This document shows, in pieces, positions 1 to 13,500 of a DNA stretch of 64,000 bases. The notes beneath the pieces are model-generated. The model was not told the origin of the DNA. It worked only from the letters and a program-made list of their open reading frames with translations, and did not search any database. This DNA is from Diplodia intermedia (taxonomy: Eukaryota > Ascomycota > Dothideomycetes > Botryosphaeriales > Botryosphaeriaceae). Position numbers and translations under genes: made by a program. The stretch covers positions 186,001 through 250,000 of the forward strand of contig JAKEKT010000035.1 of assembly GCA_021495925.1 (NCBI GenBank), in the 5' to 3' direction. Numbering within the stretch: the first letter of the stretch is position 1; each line of letters starts with the position of its first letter.

Positions 1-376
1 CACTGTGCAATACTCGGGCAATGATGGTGTACGCTATGGTAGCAGTAACTGAACCCGTGCCAGACTCAAGCCATGTATGTGGGTATCTGGATCCAGAGCG
101 CCCCCCAAAAGCAAAGCGGTCCGCCGTCTCAAAAACTCCCCAATGAAGGCTGCCTTATTTACTTCCTCGGACCCCGCTATAAGCCACGTAATTGTTCGGC
201 GTTGTATGTTCGCATCGAGAACGCTATCAAAAAAGAGGGAGAGGAAATGAAGAAAGAAAGATCCGGCTTCGACCATGTCCTGCCACGGCCGTTGACGTCG
301 TAATCCACTGCTCAAGTAACTGCAGGAGTGCCCAGAAAAGGCCAAGGGAACTCCTATGTACTACACGCTGACGACC

Positions 377-3300
377 TCAGTCGTCGTCCGAAAGGTCAAT
401 GATACGGCTACGCCTTCCTGTGTTTGAAGATGGCGTAGGCCGCTGGGAGCCACTGCGGTCGTCTCGGGGCTTGGCGGTTGGAGTCTGAGCTTGAACCCTT
501 CTCTCTGCCTGCCTTCTGAACCTGTTTCTCTGTTTCATCTGCCGAGTGTACCCTGTTAGCATTGCTGTTTGGTACGCTGCTGGTAGAGGCGTTTAAGGGA
601 ATGGAACTCCATACCTCTGTTTTCGGAGAAGACGTCCGTGCCCTGTTGAACTGGGAGACGGTAGAATTCCGATTATCATGTTGATGGGATGGGGATGTGG
701 GCCCATCGGGTCCCACGGCCTGTGCTTCACTGCGAGGGGGGCTCGAAAGTCGACGAAGACTCGCGTGGAGAATCGGGCGGTCCCTGGGCCTAGGTGAATT
801 GGCAGACTCCTCCTGGTCCTTGCCTCGAGGAGTAAGCGATAGGGGTAGAGTCGAGGCCGGGATAGAAGACTTCGACAAAGGAACAGACGGCCGGCTGTTG
901 TTGACTTCAAGGCCTGCTGGCCTGTCCTCCCCCAGTTCTGGGCTACCCACTCGCTTTTCACCTCGCAAGGGCATTTTCCTTGGAGAAAGTTCAGTCGAAT
1001 TGCTTGTAGTGGTCGCCAAATCCTTTTCGGTAAGGACCTCCCGTGGATTTCTTTGCGACGGCTTCAGCGGCACTTGACGTCTCATGCTGGCAGGTGAGGG
1101 GCCCGCATTGTTGATCCCGGCGTCCGAAGAAGGCAATCCATCGGAACGAGCGTTGTCTTGTGCAGTAACGGGCGTAGTCCATGGTCCATGTTCGCCGCCA
1201 GTGCGAGAGGGTGCAGTACCTGAAGGGTCGGCGCCAAATTCAATGTAGGTCCTTGGCGTTGGTTGAGACTGAGCCGGCAGGAAACTCGGGATTGGGGCTA
1301 AGCCGTTCCGGGCAAGCGCCTTGGAGAAAAGAGCTCTCTGCTCCACTCCGTTGGGATTGTTTCTGCTGTCATCAATGGATGGATTGTCTCTCAAATACTG
1401 CTCCCAAGCGAGCGGGTTCTCCTTCCGAAGCCTCTCTGCTTGTATCATCTTCCGTACCTCCTCATTCTCCTGTTCATTGAGTACGGCGTCAACATCTTCG
1501 GTCATCAAGGTTTCCGTAGTGGTGATAGCACGAAGGCCAGCATCGTCTTCTCCATGTTGTCGGGTGAGGATATTATCAAGGACCTTCCTGTCCTTTCCTT
1601 GATGCTCGGCAAGATCTTCTTGCCCTACTGGTGTAGGTTCGAAGAAGTAGGCTCTCATCTTTGCAGCCTGCCTCTCCGGATTCTGGGCATCGACGACTCT
1701 TGAAGCAAGCTGAGTTTTGAAAAGGGCCGTATTCCAGATCTTTGGTTCAAAGGTGCCACCAGCGAGCATCCGGTATACAAAAACCTCCTTCTCTTGGCCA
1801 ATCCGATATGCTCTACCTATCGCCTGTTCTTCGTTTTGGGGATTGAAGCCACAGTCCAAGATGATGACTCTATTAGCACCTTGTAAGTTGAACCCGGTGC
1901 CTCCGGCCTTGGTAGAGATAAGGAAAACGTCGAATTCGCCCCTGTTGAAGCGTTCCATGAGAGCGGGTCGGTTGGACATTTTAGTTCTGCCGTCCAAGCG
2001 TTCGAATTTATACTTTCTGCTCGCTAGCATGTTCTCCAGGTAGGTCAATGAGGTGAGTTGCTGTGAAAAAACAAGTACTCGGTCGCCAGCTGCCCTTGAA
2101 AGTTGAATGATCTGCAGCAGGATGTCCATCTTGAATGATTGTTCCGGAGAGATACCGCTCTGAGCTTGATCAAAAATTGATATGGCCTGCTCAATGAATG
2201 AGTTGGGCAGGGGCAGCTTCTGTTCCTCTAGTGGCACATCCTGCTGTTCATTTGCGTCACTCTCCTCGGCAATTGTACGTTGGATGTTGTCATTACATGA
2301 CCGTACGTCCTTCAGCTTTTCCACGAATGAAGCTGGATGGCTGCATAGCGTAGTGAGCAGATATATCCACTGCCACATCCTCGTGTTGGCGATCTTCTTC
2401 TTGCTGTTCACCAGAAGTTTGTCGTTCACCACAAGTTGCCTGATACAGAGCTTGTAGAGCTCCTCCTGTAAGGTGGTAAGCGGCACCGTGATGACGAATT
2501 CCACCTTGGGTTTAAGGTCGTCCCTGAGCACCGTAATGTTCGCCCGACTAATCTTGGGCCCGATTTCGTTTTTCAGAACGCGAAGCTTCTTCAAGGCTTT
2601 GCGGTGCTCGTAGGGAGTGCTCTCTTTGTACAAGCCTTCCTGGATGGGTTCCACAAAGTGGGCTTTAAACTCTTTTTGGCTCCCTAGATACCCGGGCGAA
2701 ACCCAGTCTATCATGGACCAGTATTCCTCGAGATTGTTTGCTAAAGGGGATCCGGTCAATGCCACTCTCGCTTTGGATCTGAACCTATTGACAGCCTGCC
2801 GGGTGGTGCTGTTGATAGACTTCATCTTGTGGGCTTCGTCAGCAACGATGATGGATGATCCCTCGAGTAGTGCGTCGTGGGCATCGTGAACATCTTCTTC
2901 AGACATTTTCGAAGTATGCTTTTCTTTGAAGAGGTTGCGGAACATCTCGTAAGAAATGACCAAAATTCCGCCTCTATCATCCCACTCCCGAATCTTCTGT
3001 ATGCGCGTAGAAGAGTCGTCTTCAGCGGTTACTAAACCGATAGATCCGAATTTTTTAGATGCGGCCTTTGGGATCCAACCGTAGATTTCATCCCCCCAGT
3101 TGTTGACTAAAGAAGCGGGACAAAGGATGAGAGCTTGCATACGACGCAATCCTGATGGAATCAGTGTTTGTATGTGCTCATGAGGAGAAGCTGCGGCTTC
3201 GGCGATCGTCACGAGGAGAGTGATCCTGCATGTGTTAGTGATGTTTTTGGTTGGAGAGGAATCACTACACTTACACTTGCATAGTCTTGCCGAGACCCAT

Positions 3301-6194
3301 TGTGTGGGCAAGGAGGCATCCTTGAGCATCAGTATGACCTGCCTCAACAAGTTCGCGCCACATGAATTTGACGCCTTCGATCTGGTGGGGTTTGATCCTC
3401 GACCCGATGGCTGGGTTGATGTGAATGGCCCCCTCTGTGCCAAATTCACCGGGGTTCACAATGAGACGACCAGTCTGTGATTGGGAGGGGGTAGCACGCT
3501 CTTGGAATGCCCTCTCTATCTCAACCTGAGCCTCGGCACGCTTTTGCGCGCTTTTGCGCAACTTGATTGCCGAAGCACTCTGCTGAACAACATTTTTTCG
3601 CTTCCTATGAGGGGTATTTGCCGTTTTCGGTTCGTCTTCCTCGTCCGACGTGGGTCCTTAAAATGATGTTAGTTGTCTTCCCACTGGGACCGGCAGGACA
3701 AGGAAAACTTACCAAGTGAGACAGAATCGGAAGAAGGGCGTGGGAACTTCTCAAGGACTTTAATGACAAATTCGATAAAAGCCTCGAAATCACGCTTGGA
3801 CACCGCCGTATCCAATGTCTTCACGATCTTGAGAAGTACCGCAGCGAATTTGTCAGATGGACTTGACCAGTGCTTGACGAGTGCCCTGCTCCAGCAAGCA
3901 TACAGCCTCGCAAATTTGACGAGACCATTCCATTCCTTGTCCGTGACCCCGAGTATCTTCTTATTGCGACAGAGACACCCCATGGCCTTCCACACTTGGT
4001 CATGTAGCGTTTTGGGTGTCACATTCTTGACGTATTGACGCATCTGCGTATACTCTTCTCCTTCAATTCTTGTGCGAAGGATCTTTAGCACCAGCCTTTT
4101 CTTGTCGCTGCGCTCTTCCAGGTCACCAAAGTCCCAGTCCGCGATGTCAGCAATCTTGGAGTTTTCTGGGCCAACGTGGCTGTTACTGAGCAGTGAACCG
4201 GGCACGAATGAGGGCTTCGAGTAGGAAGGCTTCGGAATAGGTGACGAGCTAAGAGATTCGAGACCGTCCGAAAAAGCAGTCAAGTCAATGACCGAATGTG
4301 TAGACGGGGGTGCAGCATCCGGTTTAGGTATCCGTAATCGGCTCGGTGTGGCGGGCAGTGAGCTGGCGGTCGTAGCCACGGGGGCGTCGATGACTTCGAC
4401 ATCTGTGTCCTCTGGGGCCGTTGGACCAACGCTGCCATCTTCATCCGAAGCATCTGCCATGCTGGCGGAGTCTAGTTCAGGAGACATTTCATTGTTTCCT
4501 CGTAAAACTGCGGGCTGCTCATCATGCGAGATCTCCATATCATCATGCTCCACGAAGTCTTCTGAGTTGTCAGAGTTCAACTCAATCTCGCTATCCACCA
4601 AGTCACCATCTTCTTCAGAATGGTGGTTGTTGTGCCCATTCTCGATTGGCCTTCTTGTGTTGCGTCGCGGGAGGGTTGTGACTCGGGCCGGCTCGACCTT
4701 CAGATCCCATACAGACATCCGCCACAACTGCTCTTGTCTCTCCGATACGCTTTCTTCCAGGGTGGCGCACTGACGAATGATTTCTTCCCTCTTATGCCAT
4801 ACTTCGTCCAAGATTCCTTCTTTCAGCTTGTCCAGGCGATGATCAATCCTCTTGATTTCAGCTGCTGTGGCCATGCGAAGATAACGCCTCGCACCAGGCC
4901 GCCGTGCCTTTCGCCATGTTGTTCTTGCCGTGCGCTGGCGTAGAGGAAGCTTCTTTTGCTTCCAGATCTCGACGAGTTCGTGAATCCTCTCCTGGACAAT
5001 GGCCGAAACCTCTTCCTTGCTCAGTTGCATCTGCTTCAGTTGTTGCAATTCTCGCTCTCTTTCCTCCGCTTCCAGCTCCGCTTCATAGGAGGAATTGTAC
5101 GCTTCGTCATCGGATTCTCCCAAGGGTGGGAGAACCTTGTCGTCATCTCTAGCCCATTTTTCAGCAAAGCCATACCATCCATCGGTTTCCTTGCCCTCGT
5201 TATCGTCGTACGGGATGGTACTGTCGAACAAGTTTCCTTGCACTCGCAATGCGTCCTGCCTCGAAGCTTTGATTCCCTTGTCAGTATGCTCGAATACCGT
5301 GACCGACCGAGGTTGGTTTTCAGGGAGGATGGTTGTTCGATAAGGTTGAATGGCAATGGACGTCTTGCCGTTGCCTTGCAAGAGCTCTCTACGATCAGGA
5401 TTGCGGATGAAGTGAAGGTACTGTCGGTATACATATGGGCCAAGGAAATGATCGGCTTCGCCATGATGTTGGAAGTCCATATCATCGTCTTCCTCAAGAG
5501 TTTGGCCAAAGGAGATATCGCCGTAGAAAATGGTATCAACGGGGAATCTTTTCCGAGCAGATCGACTGTGTGATTTGGCCTGCATAGAGCTGGGTGTGGC
5601 GGAGCTTTTAGTCAAGGTGAGCTTGCGTTTCTTTCTCCCACTGGAATCCTGAATGACGATCTCGCCGGGTCGCTTGGGGGCCATTATTGTTTGCTCCACG
5701 GGTCCGGTAGCTTGCTCATTCAGTTCTTCTTCAGCTTCGAGTACCGTAGGCAGCACGCCCTCGTGTGTTGGGGTTGCCAAACCTGCTCGGATATGCTCAG
5801 AGGGCGGAGGCAAGCTGCCAAGCCAGCCACCAACAGGGCGGCCATAGACCGAAGATCCAGCCATGCTCTGCGCCATTGATGGGGGAGCAGAGATGGTTGC
5901 TAAGTGCTCAGCATATCTTGGAGACTGTTCGCGAAGCTTGTCAATCGCCCAAGTGACAGCTGAAAGCCTACCGATGGTCTTGATGCCAAGTCCATCTTTT
6001 AACTTTTGCTCGGAGGTGAAATAGGTGAGCAGGGCCAAGCCATCTATCTCTTCTTCTCGCAGGTGCTTTTCGAGTGGGATTGGATCTGGCATGGGCGAAT
6101 TCGGTCTCCCTTGCACCCACCAGCCTCTGGACCTGCACAGCGCGTCGACGACATCCTCGACGCTCCAGTCCAGCGGGTCTGAGGCCGAGGGCAT
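377..6194 (-). CDS. ATRX/ARIP4-like SNF2-family chromatin-remodelling ATPase
   Basis: A predicted nuclear DNA-dependent ATPase of about 1878 residues. I model four exons: 6194-3713, 3656-3275, 3225-615 and 538-377. The three introns (56, 49 and 76 bp) have CTAAC-type branch sites, and the exons sum to 1879 codons. The first ~90 residues look like a SAM-type helical domain. A basic patch (GRKKRKL) lies near residue 190, a charged helical region near 400-510, and an acidic stretch follows. The helicase core shows motif I MGLGKT (about residue 947), motif II DEAH (about 1083), motif III LTGSPLANN, motif V TKAGGTGFNLQ and motif VI QAIGRAYRIGQ. The Rad54-like core with a long N-terminus suggests the ATRX/ARIP4 branch; the exact orthologue is not settled. 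Two SUMO-interaction-like motifs are visible, VIDLT near residue 635 and IIDLSDDD at the extreme C-terminus. Without the last intron the frame stays open and ends at 408, losing that acidic tail. Confidence 0.85.
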
Positions 6195-6895
6195 TTTTAG
6201 AGAAGCACCAGCGGTTTGGCGTGGCCGCGAAAGCGCATGTCAGGTCAGTAGCTGAGTGGCGTAGAGGCGAGGTATAGTGGGAAAGAATGATTCAGGGTCT
6301 TGGTGAGGTGGAGCAGTCAAAGTCCCCGAAGGAGGGGTCTGTAAGATATTGTTGCCACCTGCGCAGCCTGAATCCGGTCAGGTGGCCTTTCGCAGCTTCC
6401 GAGGAAAGAGCGTTGCAGCGAACTTGGTAGGTAGCAAACGCTGGCTGGGTTGAAAATACAGGCGAGCAGCGGGAGCCCGCGTTCAGAGAGCACGTGTCGT
6501 CGCGTCGCGCTGCGCTGCGCCTGCAGTGTCGGTCGCTCTAAGTGGAGCTCGGCCTGGCGCCCAGCGAGACAAAGTGCTGTGTTTCGACGGACGAAGGCGG
6601 TCGGCGAAAAGAGATGCGGCGACTCGAGGCGGGAGGCATCCGCGCGTGGCGCTAAAGCTGGAAAGAGACGTCGGGCTCTGGCCAGCGTTATCGTGCTCGC
6701 CTACAGCCCCTAATCGGGCAAGCGCGGGGCTGTTAGCGGCATCACGCGGCTGCTTTGTCAGAAGGCACCGCGAATGTCATCGCGCAACATCATCCTCCAT
6801 TCCTCTTATCCTCTTCTTGATCACCTATAGATTTTCTTCTCGCTGGGCTGTCCAAGAGCGCTGAGCCAAGTCCAGAGGCACCTACCGCTCTCATC
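6195..6895. promoter_or_regulatory. Shared divergent promoter, ATRX-like ATPase / glutathione synthetase
   Basis: This 701 bp interval separates two start codons that point away from each other. A CACGTG E-box sits at 6491-6496, about 400 bp upstream of the glutathione synthetase ATG. In yeasts such boxes bind Cbf1-type bHLH factors of sulfur metabolism; a role here is inference. A pyrimidine-rich stretch lies just before the glutathione synthetase start. Open frames here are not supported as genes. Confidence 0.5.
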
Positions 6896-8723
6896 ATGAC
6901 GAAGTCAAAATACCCCGCCTACCCGCCTGATGTCACCGAGGAACAGGCTCAGTTCTTGCTGACCAATCTCAACGACTGGTCAATAGCCCACGGTCTGGCT
7001 GTGAGACCACCACCGTCCTTCGTCTCGGCGGCGCAAGATCCCTCCGGAGTACTTGCGTCGACTGCACCAGTGACGCTCTTTCCCAGCTTGTTCCCTCGCC
7101 AATGCTTCGACGAGGGGTTTGCCATACAGAAGGCGTACAACGAACTCTATTCGGCCATCGCAAGAGACGAGGAATGGCTGAAGTCCATCGTGGAGGAGTG
7201 AGTTCATCCATGACCCATCATCCAATATCGAACTATCTGCCTGTCTGATCCGGATCGTGTCCGTCTCTCCCTTCCATACGGCGTCACCCCACATCGGCTT
7301 GTTATCAAATGATTGTATCCGCTCTTTTCTCAGCTTGAGGCGTGTACGCAGTCCAGCTGAAGAGCGGAAGACCTTTGTGGTTTTCAAAGGTGTGCAACAT
7401 GGGAGGACGCTGACATGATTCTTTCGCAGGCTCGTTGAGGTTGATGATTTTGTGGCCAAGCTTTGGCAGGTGCACCTGGATGTGAAGAAAGAAGGATACG
7501 TCCAGGTAAATTGAACTGCCTAGGTGTCCAAGGGGGTTCTGACTCTCTTGTAGGATCTTACTCTAGGCCTCTTTCGCTCTGACTACATGGTCCATTTGGA
7601 TCCTTCAGGCGGCGACGCGAAGCCGCAGATCAAGCAGGTCGAGTTCAACACCATTGCTTCTTCGTTTGGTGGCCTTTCCACTCAAGTCTCAGCCCTGCAT
7701 AGATACCTCAATGCGGTTGATGCCTATCCCGCCGAGGTTGGTTCACTCATCAAGCAGGACTCCCTGCCTCGCAGTCAGTCGGTGCCGTCCTTAGCTGCAG
7801 GGCTGGCGGCTGCGCACAAAGCTTATGGGAGCTCGAAGTCATCGAACCCGCTGTGCGTTCTTTTCGTGGTCCAGAATCCGGAGAGGAACGTCTTTGACCA
7901 AAGACACCTTGAGTACTCTCTTTTCGTGGAGAATGGCGTGCGGACGTTCCGTGTGCCCTTCAGCAATGTCCTCTCTTGCACTGAATTGGACTCTGAGCGT
8001 AACCTAATATACCACCCGCCTCACACGCCGGGCAAGTCTTTCGAGGTCACTACCATTTATTACCGCGCCGGCTACTCGCCAGATGATTTCCCTACGGACA
8101 CGGAATGGGCCGTACGCTTGCATCTGGAACGCAGCCGAGCCGTCAAGTGCCCGAGCATTTTGCTTCAGCTCGCCGGCTGCAAGAAAGTTCAGCAGGTTCT
8201 CGCCACCCCTCACTCGCCTCATCTAGCTCGATTCTTGCCCAATGAGAGCACCGCCGCACGTGTGCTGCAAACATTCGCTCCCATCTATCCTATGGACAAG
8301 AGCGAAGCGGGGCAGGAAGCCCGTCGACTTGCCACGAATGTTGAGACGGCTCAGCGCTACGTGTTGAAGCCCCAGCGCGAGGGCGGAGGCAACAACATCT
8401 ATCGGGGCGCGATACCTCCGTTCCTGTCGAAGCTGCCGGAATCGCACTGGCCTGCGTACATCCTGATGGAGATGATCGAGCCGCCAGCGCAGAGCAATGT
8501 CATCATCCGCAACGGGGAAGTGCAGAAGGGCGGGGTAATCTGTGAACTGGGGATCTATGGCGTGTGCCTGTGGAGAAATGGGGATGGTTCTGGGTCTTCT
8601 GGGGAGATCTTGGAAAACCGGGAGGCTGGATATCTCCTCAGGACTAAGGGCGACCAGAGCGAGGAAGGCGGGGTTGCAGCGGGGTTTGGGGCCGTAGATA
8701 GCTGCTGTCTGGTAGAAGTGTAA
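6896..8723 (+). CDS. GSH2: Glutathione synthetase (eukaryotic type)
   Basis: Catalyses the ATP-dependent joining of gamma-glutamylcysteine and glycine, the second step of glutathione synthesis, in the cytosol. Exons are 6896-7197, 7430-7505 and 7554-8723, giving 515 residues, close to the size of the family. The N-terminus carries the family pattern YPP...EQ...DW...HGL..RP. Exon 3 holds QIKQVEFNTIASSFGGL, the Gly-rich ATP-binding loop KPQREGGGNN (near residue 398), LMEMIEPP, and the C-terminal signature RTKGDQSEEGGVAAGFGAVD. The first intron is 232 bp, unusually long for this window, with branch GCTGAC and acceptor TTTCGCAG; the second is 48 bp. The ATG at 6896 is the first in frame and fits the family N-terminus. 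Confidence 0.96.
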
Positions 8724-10508
8724 TCCTGCGATCCTCCCGGCGGGCAGAGGCGCGTCCTCCAGCCTCGCTGGGAACAGTGGTCTAGAGAGACGGTGAAGGC
8801 CGGGACCGGGCTGGGGGGCGACGTACCGCGCGTGCATTGTACTCCCTTGCTTGCAAGCATAGATACTTTCAGAGAATCCAAGGATACTTGTGTCGGTGAC
8901 CCGGGCTCAAAAACAGCGTTTGGAGAGGGCCAATGAAGACGGCCGACGGACTACACAGCCCGGGACAGGGGCGGCAATTGGTGGCACGCCTCCGCACTTC
9001 TCCGCTCTGCATCCAAGACAGCTGGGCCGGTGCGGGCGGGCAGCGATCCCGCATTGCCGGGCGAGCGCCCCATTTTGGACCGTCGGGAGCTGGCCGAAGG
9101 CGCCGCGTTTTCGTGGCCTGGTCCACGAGCCGCTCGTCTTCACGGGTCCCGTACACAAGACAATTGATCAATGCCACCCTGCATGCGCGCTCACGATAAT
9201 CAATCGGGTGCTTGACGCAAATTTCAATTCTGCGCGCACGCACGAACGACGGGCCCCAGCACGGCGGGGCCATGGCTTCCAGGGTCCTCGCGGGCGTACA
9301 GCGCACCGAGTCGCGAGGCGGCGGTGCTCGTGCGCGCGCGGGTGGGCGTTTGGTGTTTGGGCTCTGGCGGGCTTCTAGCCAGCTGAGACGGGGGCTGACA
9401 GCGCGCTGAAACAGGCTTCCAGCCACTGCCGGCGAGGCTCGACAGGAGTCCGCGTCATGCAGCCGCAGGAGAAGCAGTGAGCAGCATCAGCGGCGGCGGA
9501 GCGCGCAGGAAGAGGGACGACCATGTCCGGGGCCCAGGTAGGTTTGCGCTGGCGTGATGGGCCGGCCGCATCTGGCGCTGACGCCTTCCGCTTTGCAGCT
9601 TGCCTTCGACCCGACGCCACGCCGGCAACATGCACGGGCGGTGACTCGCGTGTGAGACGCGCAGAAAGAAGTTCTCCAAGCCCCACCCCGACCACCGCTC
9701 GGCTGGCGTGCCCGGGACAGGCAATGACAGCACCGCGACAAACCACCGGCCTGCAGCTTCAGCCCGCAACCACTCCCCGCCTGTGGGCCCAGCAGTGCTC
9801 GCACGACGCGCAACGCTGCTGCGACGGCTCGCCCTGCCGCGGCCGGCCCCTCCAAACATGTGCGCGGCGCCATCGACGATGCGCGTCCCAACCAGCCCGG
9901 GCCGTCGCATGTGGCATGCCTCTGGGGCTCTCCATCTCCTGCGGACCGTTGGCTCTAGCGCCGACATCCATGGCGGCCGCCTTGTAGAGAATGCAATTTC
10001 CCTGACGCCCGCTCTGCTTCCCCATCCAGTATCGCCGTTGGCGCCGGCCGCCCACATTCGGAGTGGCCCAAGCCCATTGCTCGCGGGAGCCGCAAATCTC
10101 TGACCACGGGCGCCGCGTAGAGGGAGATCAGCCGCTGATTTCCCAAGCTTCGATGATGTGCCGCCAAGTGGTGCGTTGCTGGCCGTGCGGTTCATCAACC
10201 CATGCCGTCTGGCATGTCCGCATTGTGATCTAGCTTGCGTTTACCTCGCCGCACCTGCTTGCTCCGCAGCTGTCCTTATTTTGTCCTCTCCTTGCTTGCT
10301 GCTGCTCGACCGCAGCATCCCTTATCTCCTCAGCCTTAATCGCCGCCCCCCGCGTCCTCGCAACGCTGCCACGCGGTGAGATCGCGTCCCCTGGACCTCG
10401 ACAGAATCGGCAGCCCTCGATTGCGCCCCTGCAAGCAGAATCCGCTATACCATGGGAGCGCAGAATCGTGGTTATTTTCGGCCGTGAGATCCCCATACCA
10501 AGGCCGCC
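8724..10508. other. Gene-free GC-rich interval upstream of the DUF4203 gene
   Basis: Overlapping open frames occur on both strands but are GC-driven: they lack recognisable domains and consistent start codons. The segment probably carries the glutathione synthetase 3' UTR and the promoter and 5' UTR of the next gene. I see no RNA gene, repeat array or mobile element. Confidence 0.5.
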
Positions 10509-13500
10509 ATGCAGCTTTCTCGAACCCTCGTTGCGCTCCTGCTTGTTCTTTTCCACGCCCACGCTGCCGTGCTCCATGCTCGGCAAGATGCATCGGTGCA
10601 GAGCAGCATCGAGCCCACGACCACGGCCCGGAACACCAAGCAAAGCTCCAGCGAGGCTGTGAGGACGGCGACGATCGACAAGACGTCTAATGCAGCTTCG
10701 ACCGCCACCGAAACCAGTTCTCGGGACTCCGCAGCGCCTTCGACCACGGCATCTGTCAGCACTACTGCCCTAACCGATGTCCCGTCTGCGGCAGCTCCCA
10801 GCGACGCCCCAGCTGCGTCCAGCACGGGTGAGTTGTCCTGCACCTCCAATTGGAGGGCGGCCCGGTTAATAAAAGCCCAGCCGCCGTATATTCCGGCCAT
10901 GGCCTTCCACTCTCGCCCAAAGTGACCCCCGCCATTGGCATCGCCGGCGCTGTTCTTATGATCACTGGTGCCATCTACACCTTCATAGGCATCAAGAACC
11001 ACTGGTCGGTGCCCCCGCTGCCTTTCACATGACTGCCAACTGACACCATGCAGGGTAAACATCGGAGGCTCCGTTGGATTCCTTGTCGCGCTCTCGATCA
11101 CGGTATGATTTGCTGAGAAGCGAGAAGCTTTACGTCGACGCGCGTCAGCCTGCTAATGACTCGCCAGGTCCTTATTGAATATGTTATGAACCCGCCTGTC
11201 ACCGATGCTGTCCAAGGAGCTTTCTTCGTTGCCGCATTCATTCCTGCCTTGCTAGCCGGCGGTGTTGCCTACATCTTCAAAGACCTCACCGAAGGACTGG
11301 GGTGCATGCTTGGAGGGTTCTGCCTGTCCATGTGGTTTCTTGTCCTGAAGCCAGGCAGTCTGATTACATCCACCACTGGTAAAGCTATCTTCATTGGTGT
11401 TTTATCAGCAGCCGGCTGGGCCTTGTCTTTCAGTCGCTATACACGCACCTACGGATTGATTGGTTGCACTTCCTTCGCTGGTGCGACCGTCACCGTCATT
11501 GGGATCGACTGTTTTTCACGAGCAGGTTTGAAGGAATTCTGGTTGTACATTTGGGGTAAGCGAACTTGCGCAGCTACGACGTCGCATTGTGCTAACCGCC
11601 GAGCAGATCTCAACGACAACACCTTTCCGCTATTCACCGACACATACCCCCACACTCGCGGCATCCGAGTCGAGATTGCCTGCATAATCATAATCACGTT
11701 GCTTGGAATTGCGTCCCAAATGAAGCTCTGGAAGGTGGTCAAGGCTCGCCGTGCGCAAAGAGACGCGGCTCGTCGACAGAAGGAGGAGGATCAACAACGC
11801 ATGGATGAGGAGACCGGCAAAAAGATCCTTGAAGAGACCGATCGGGAGAGGGTTCATTGGGAGGCCATGTATGGCAATAAGGACTACGCGGAAAAGAATG
11901 CTCAGGTGGACCATCTCGATTCCGGCGTTGGCTCTGAGCATGTCCGAAAGGCGTCCGTTAGCGTGCGGGAAGTTTCGCGGGGAACCTCGCAAGAGAGCAT
12001 AGAGATGTGCGAGCTCGAGGCGGCGACCAGAGAAGGGAGCCAAGCTCAGCTCGTGTCTCAGTATGCCACTCCGGCTGAAGCTGCCGACGAGATACAGCAT
12101 ATCGACGGGCAAGGACGGCCTCGTCCACCAACGTCCGGGTACTTCCCCATGGGTTACCAGAACCCAGTGATGAAGCGCCAAGACTCTATGCAAAATACTG
12201 GACTGGACCACGGAGCGTACAGCGACAGTAGCGCCGTGCCTTCGCCGCGGCTGTCGCTGCAAGCACCCCCGCCGCCTCAAGCAGCCCGGCTACCTTTCGT
12301 GGTGCCTACAGGCGATGATTCCGAGACCGAGCTACTGGAGCAGGAGTCTGTTGCATCCATGCCGGAGGGCTTACTGATGAGGGAAAGCAGCGCGCAACGG
12401 TTGCCGGCGAAACCGAACTCTCACGCCAGGAATTCCCATGCAACGTCGGAAGAGCAGCTTATAGAACCTGCATCCGCCGACGATGATAGAGCATCTTCGA
12501 TTGCAGCTACCCTGGACGACATGAACGAAGACGTCATCTCCCTGCCCGCACTTTCAAGAGTGGGGACGCCGTTCAGCTGGCTAGAGCGAGCCGAGGGCAA
12601 CCACGGACAAGCAGAAAGCGCTGAAGATGAGATCCAGGAAGATTCACCAAAGACTGTCGATCCGGATCTTCAAGAAGCTCAGACGGACGGCAATCATGGG
12701 GCGTCGGCGCCGAATGCATCTCGCTCATTGACATCGAGCACCATCCCCAAACCAGATTACAGGAAGCACGCAGCTGGCAAGGATCGCCGCAAATCTGGCG
12801 TTTCAACAGATCGCGACGAAGTGGGATCGGCAAGCGACAAACAGGCACGGTCGAAGAGATCAACCACGCAGTCGGAAATTGCCCATTCCGCCGTTGGCAG
12901 CTTGAGCGAGCACCTCCCCGACAAGCTGTCAAAGATTATGCTGACATACCGCACCAATGAATGGGCCAAGCATGTGAGCATGGCCGACCAGCCTGAGCTT
13001 GAAAGCATTCCGGAACCGTCGTCTCCCGGCGTCATGGTGGATCTCGGCTTCAAGCAAGCAGCTGAAACGTCGCGGAAGCCGGCAGACCCCACACCTCCTC
13101 AGGTTGAAGCAGAACCAGAGTTTGAGCCGAGGGATGATGAATCTCAATGCCCGGCCCAGGTCAATCCATACCGGCAGTCGCTGCAACGCGCGCCGTCCAG
13201 CCAGTCGAAGAACGTTCAGCCGAATGACACGCCGGTCCCACTGTCGAGGAACTCGTCAAGCGGCACTCTGCCGACGGCAAACGCGAGCAACCCCCAGGTC
13301 AACCTTCAGCGCAATTCGAGCTCGTCATCGCTGACGACGTTGTCGCGCCCTGGCCCCGCCACTGCGAGCAATGGCACGCGAGGGTTGAGGATCTCATCAA
13401 GCCCGGTAAACGCGCCCATTGCTGAGCAGCCATCGGAGGAGGAGATGCAAGCCGATAGACGTACCTCCTCCAGGCTTACGCAGGCACCATTCCCAACAAA

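Noticed and set aside
34..345. A 103-codon minus-strand frame at the left edge.
   Set aside because: It begins with TTG rather than ATG, lies just downstream of the ATRX-like stop codon, and has no recognisable domain; probably 3' UTR.
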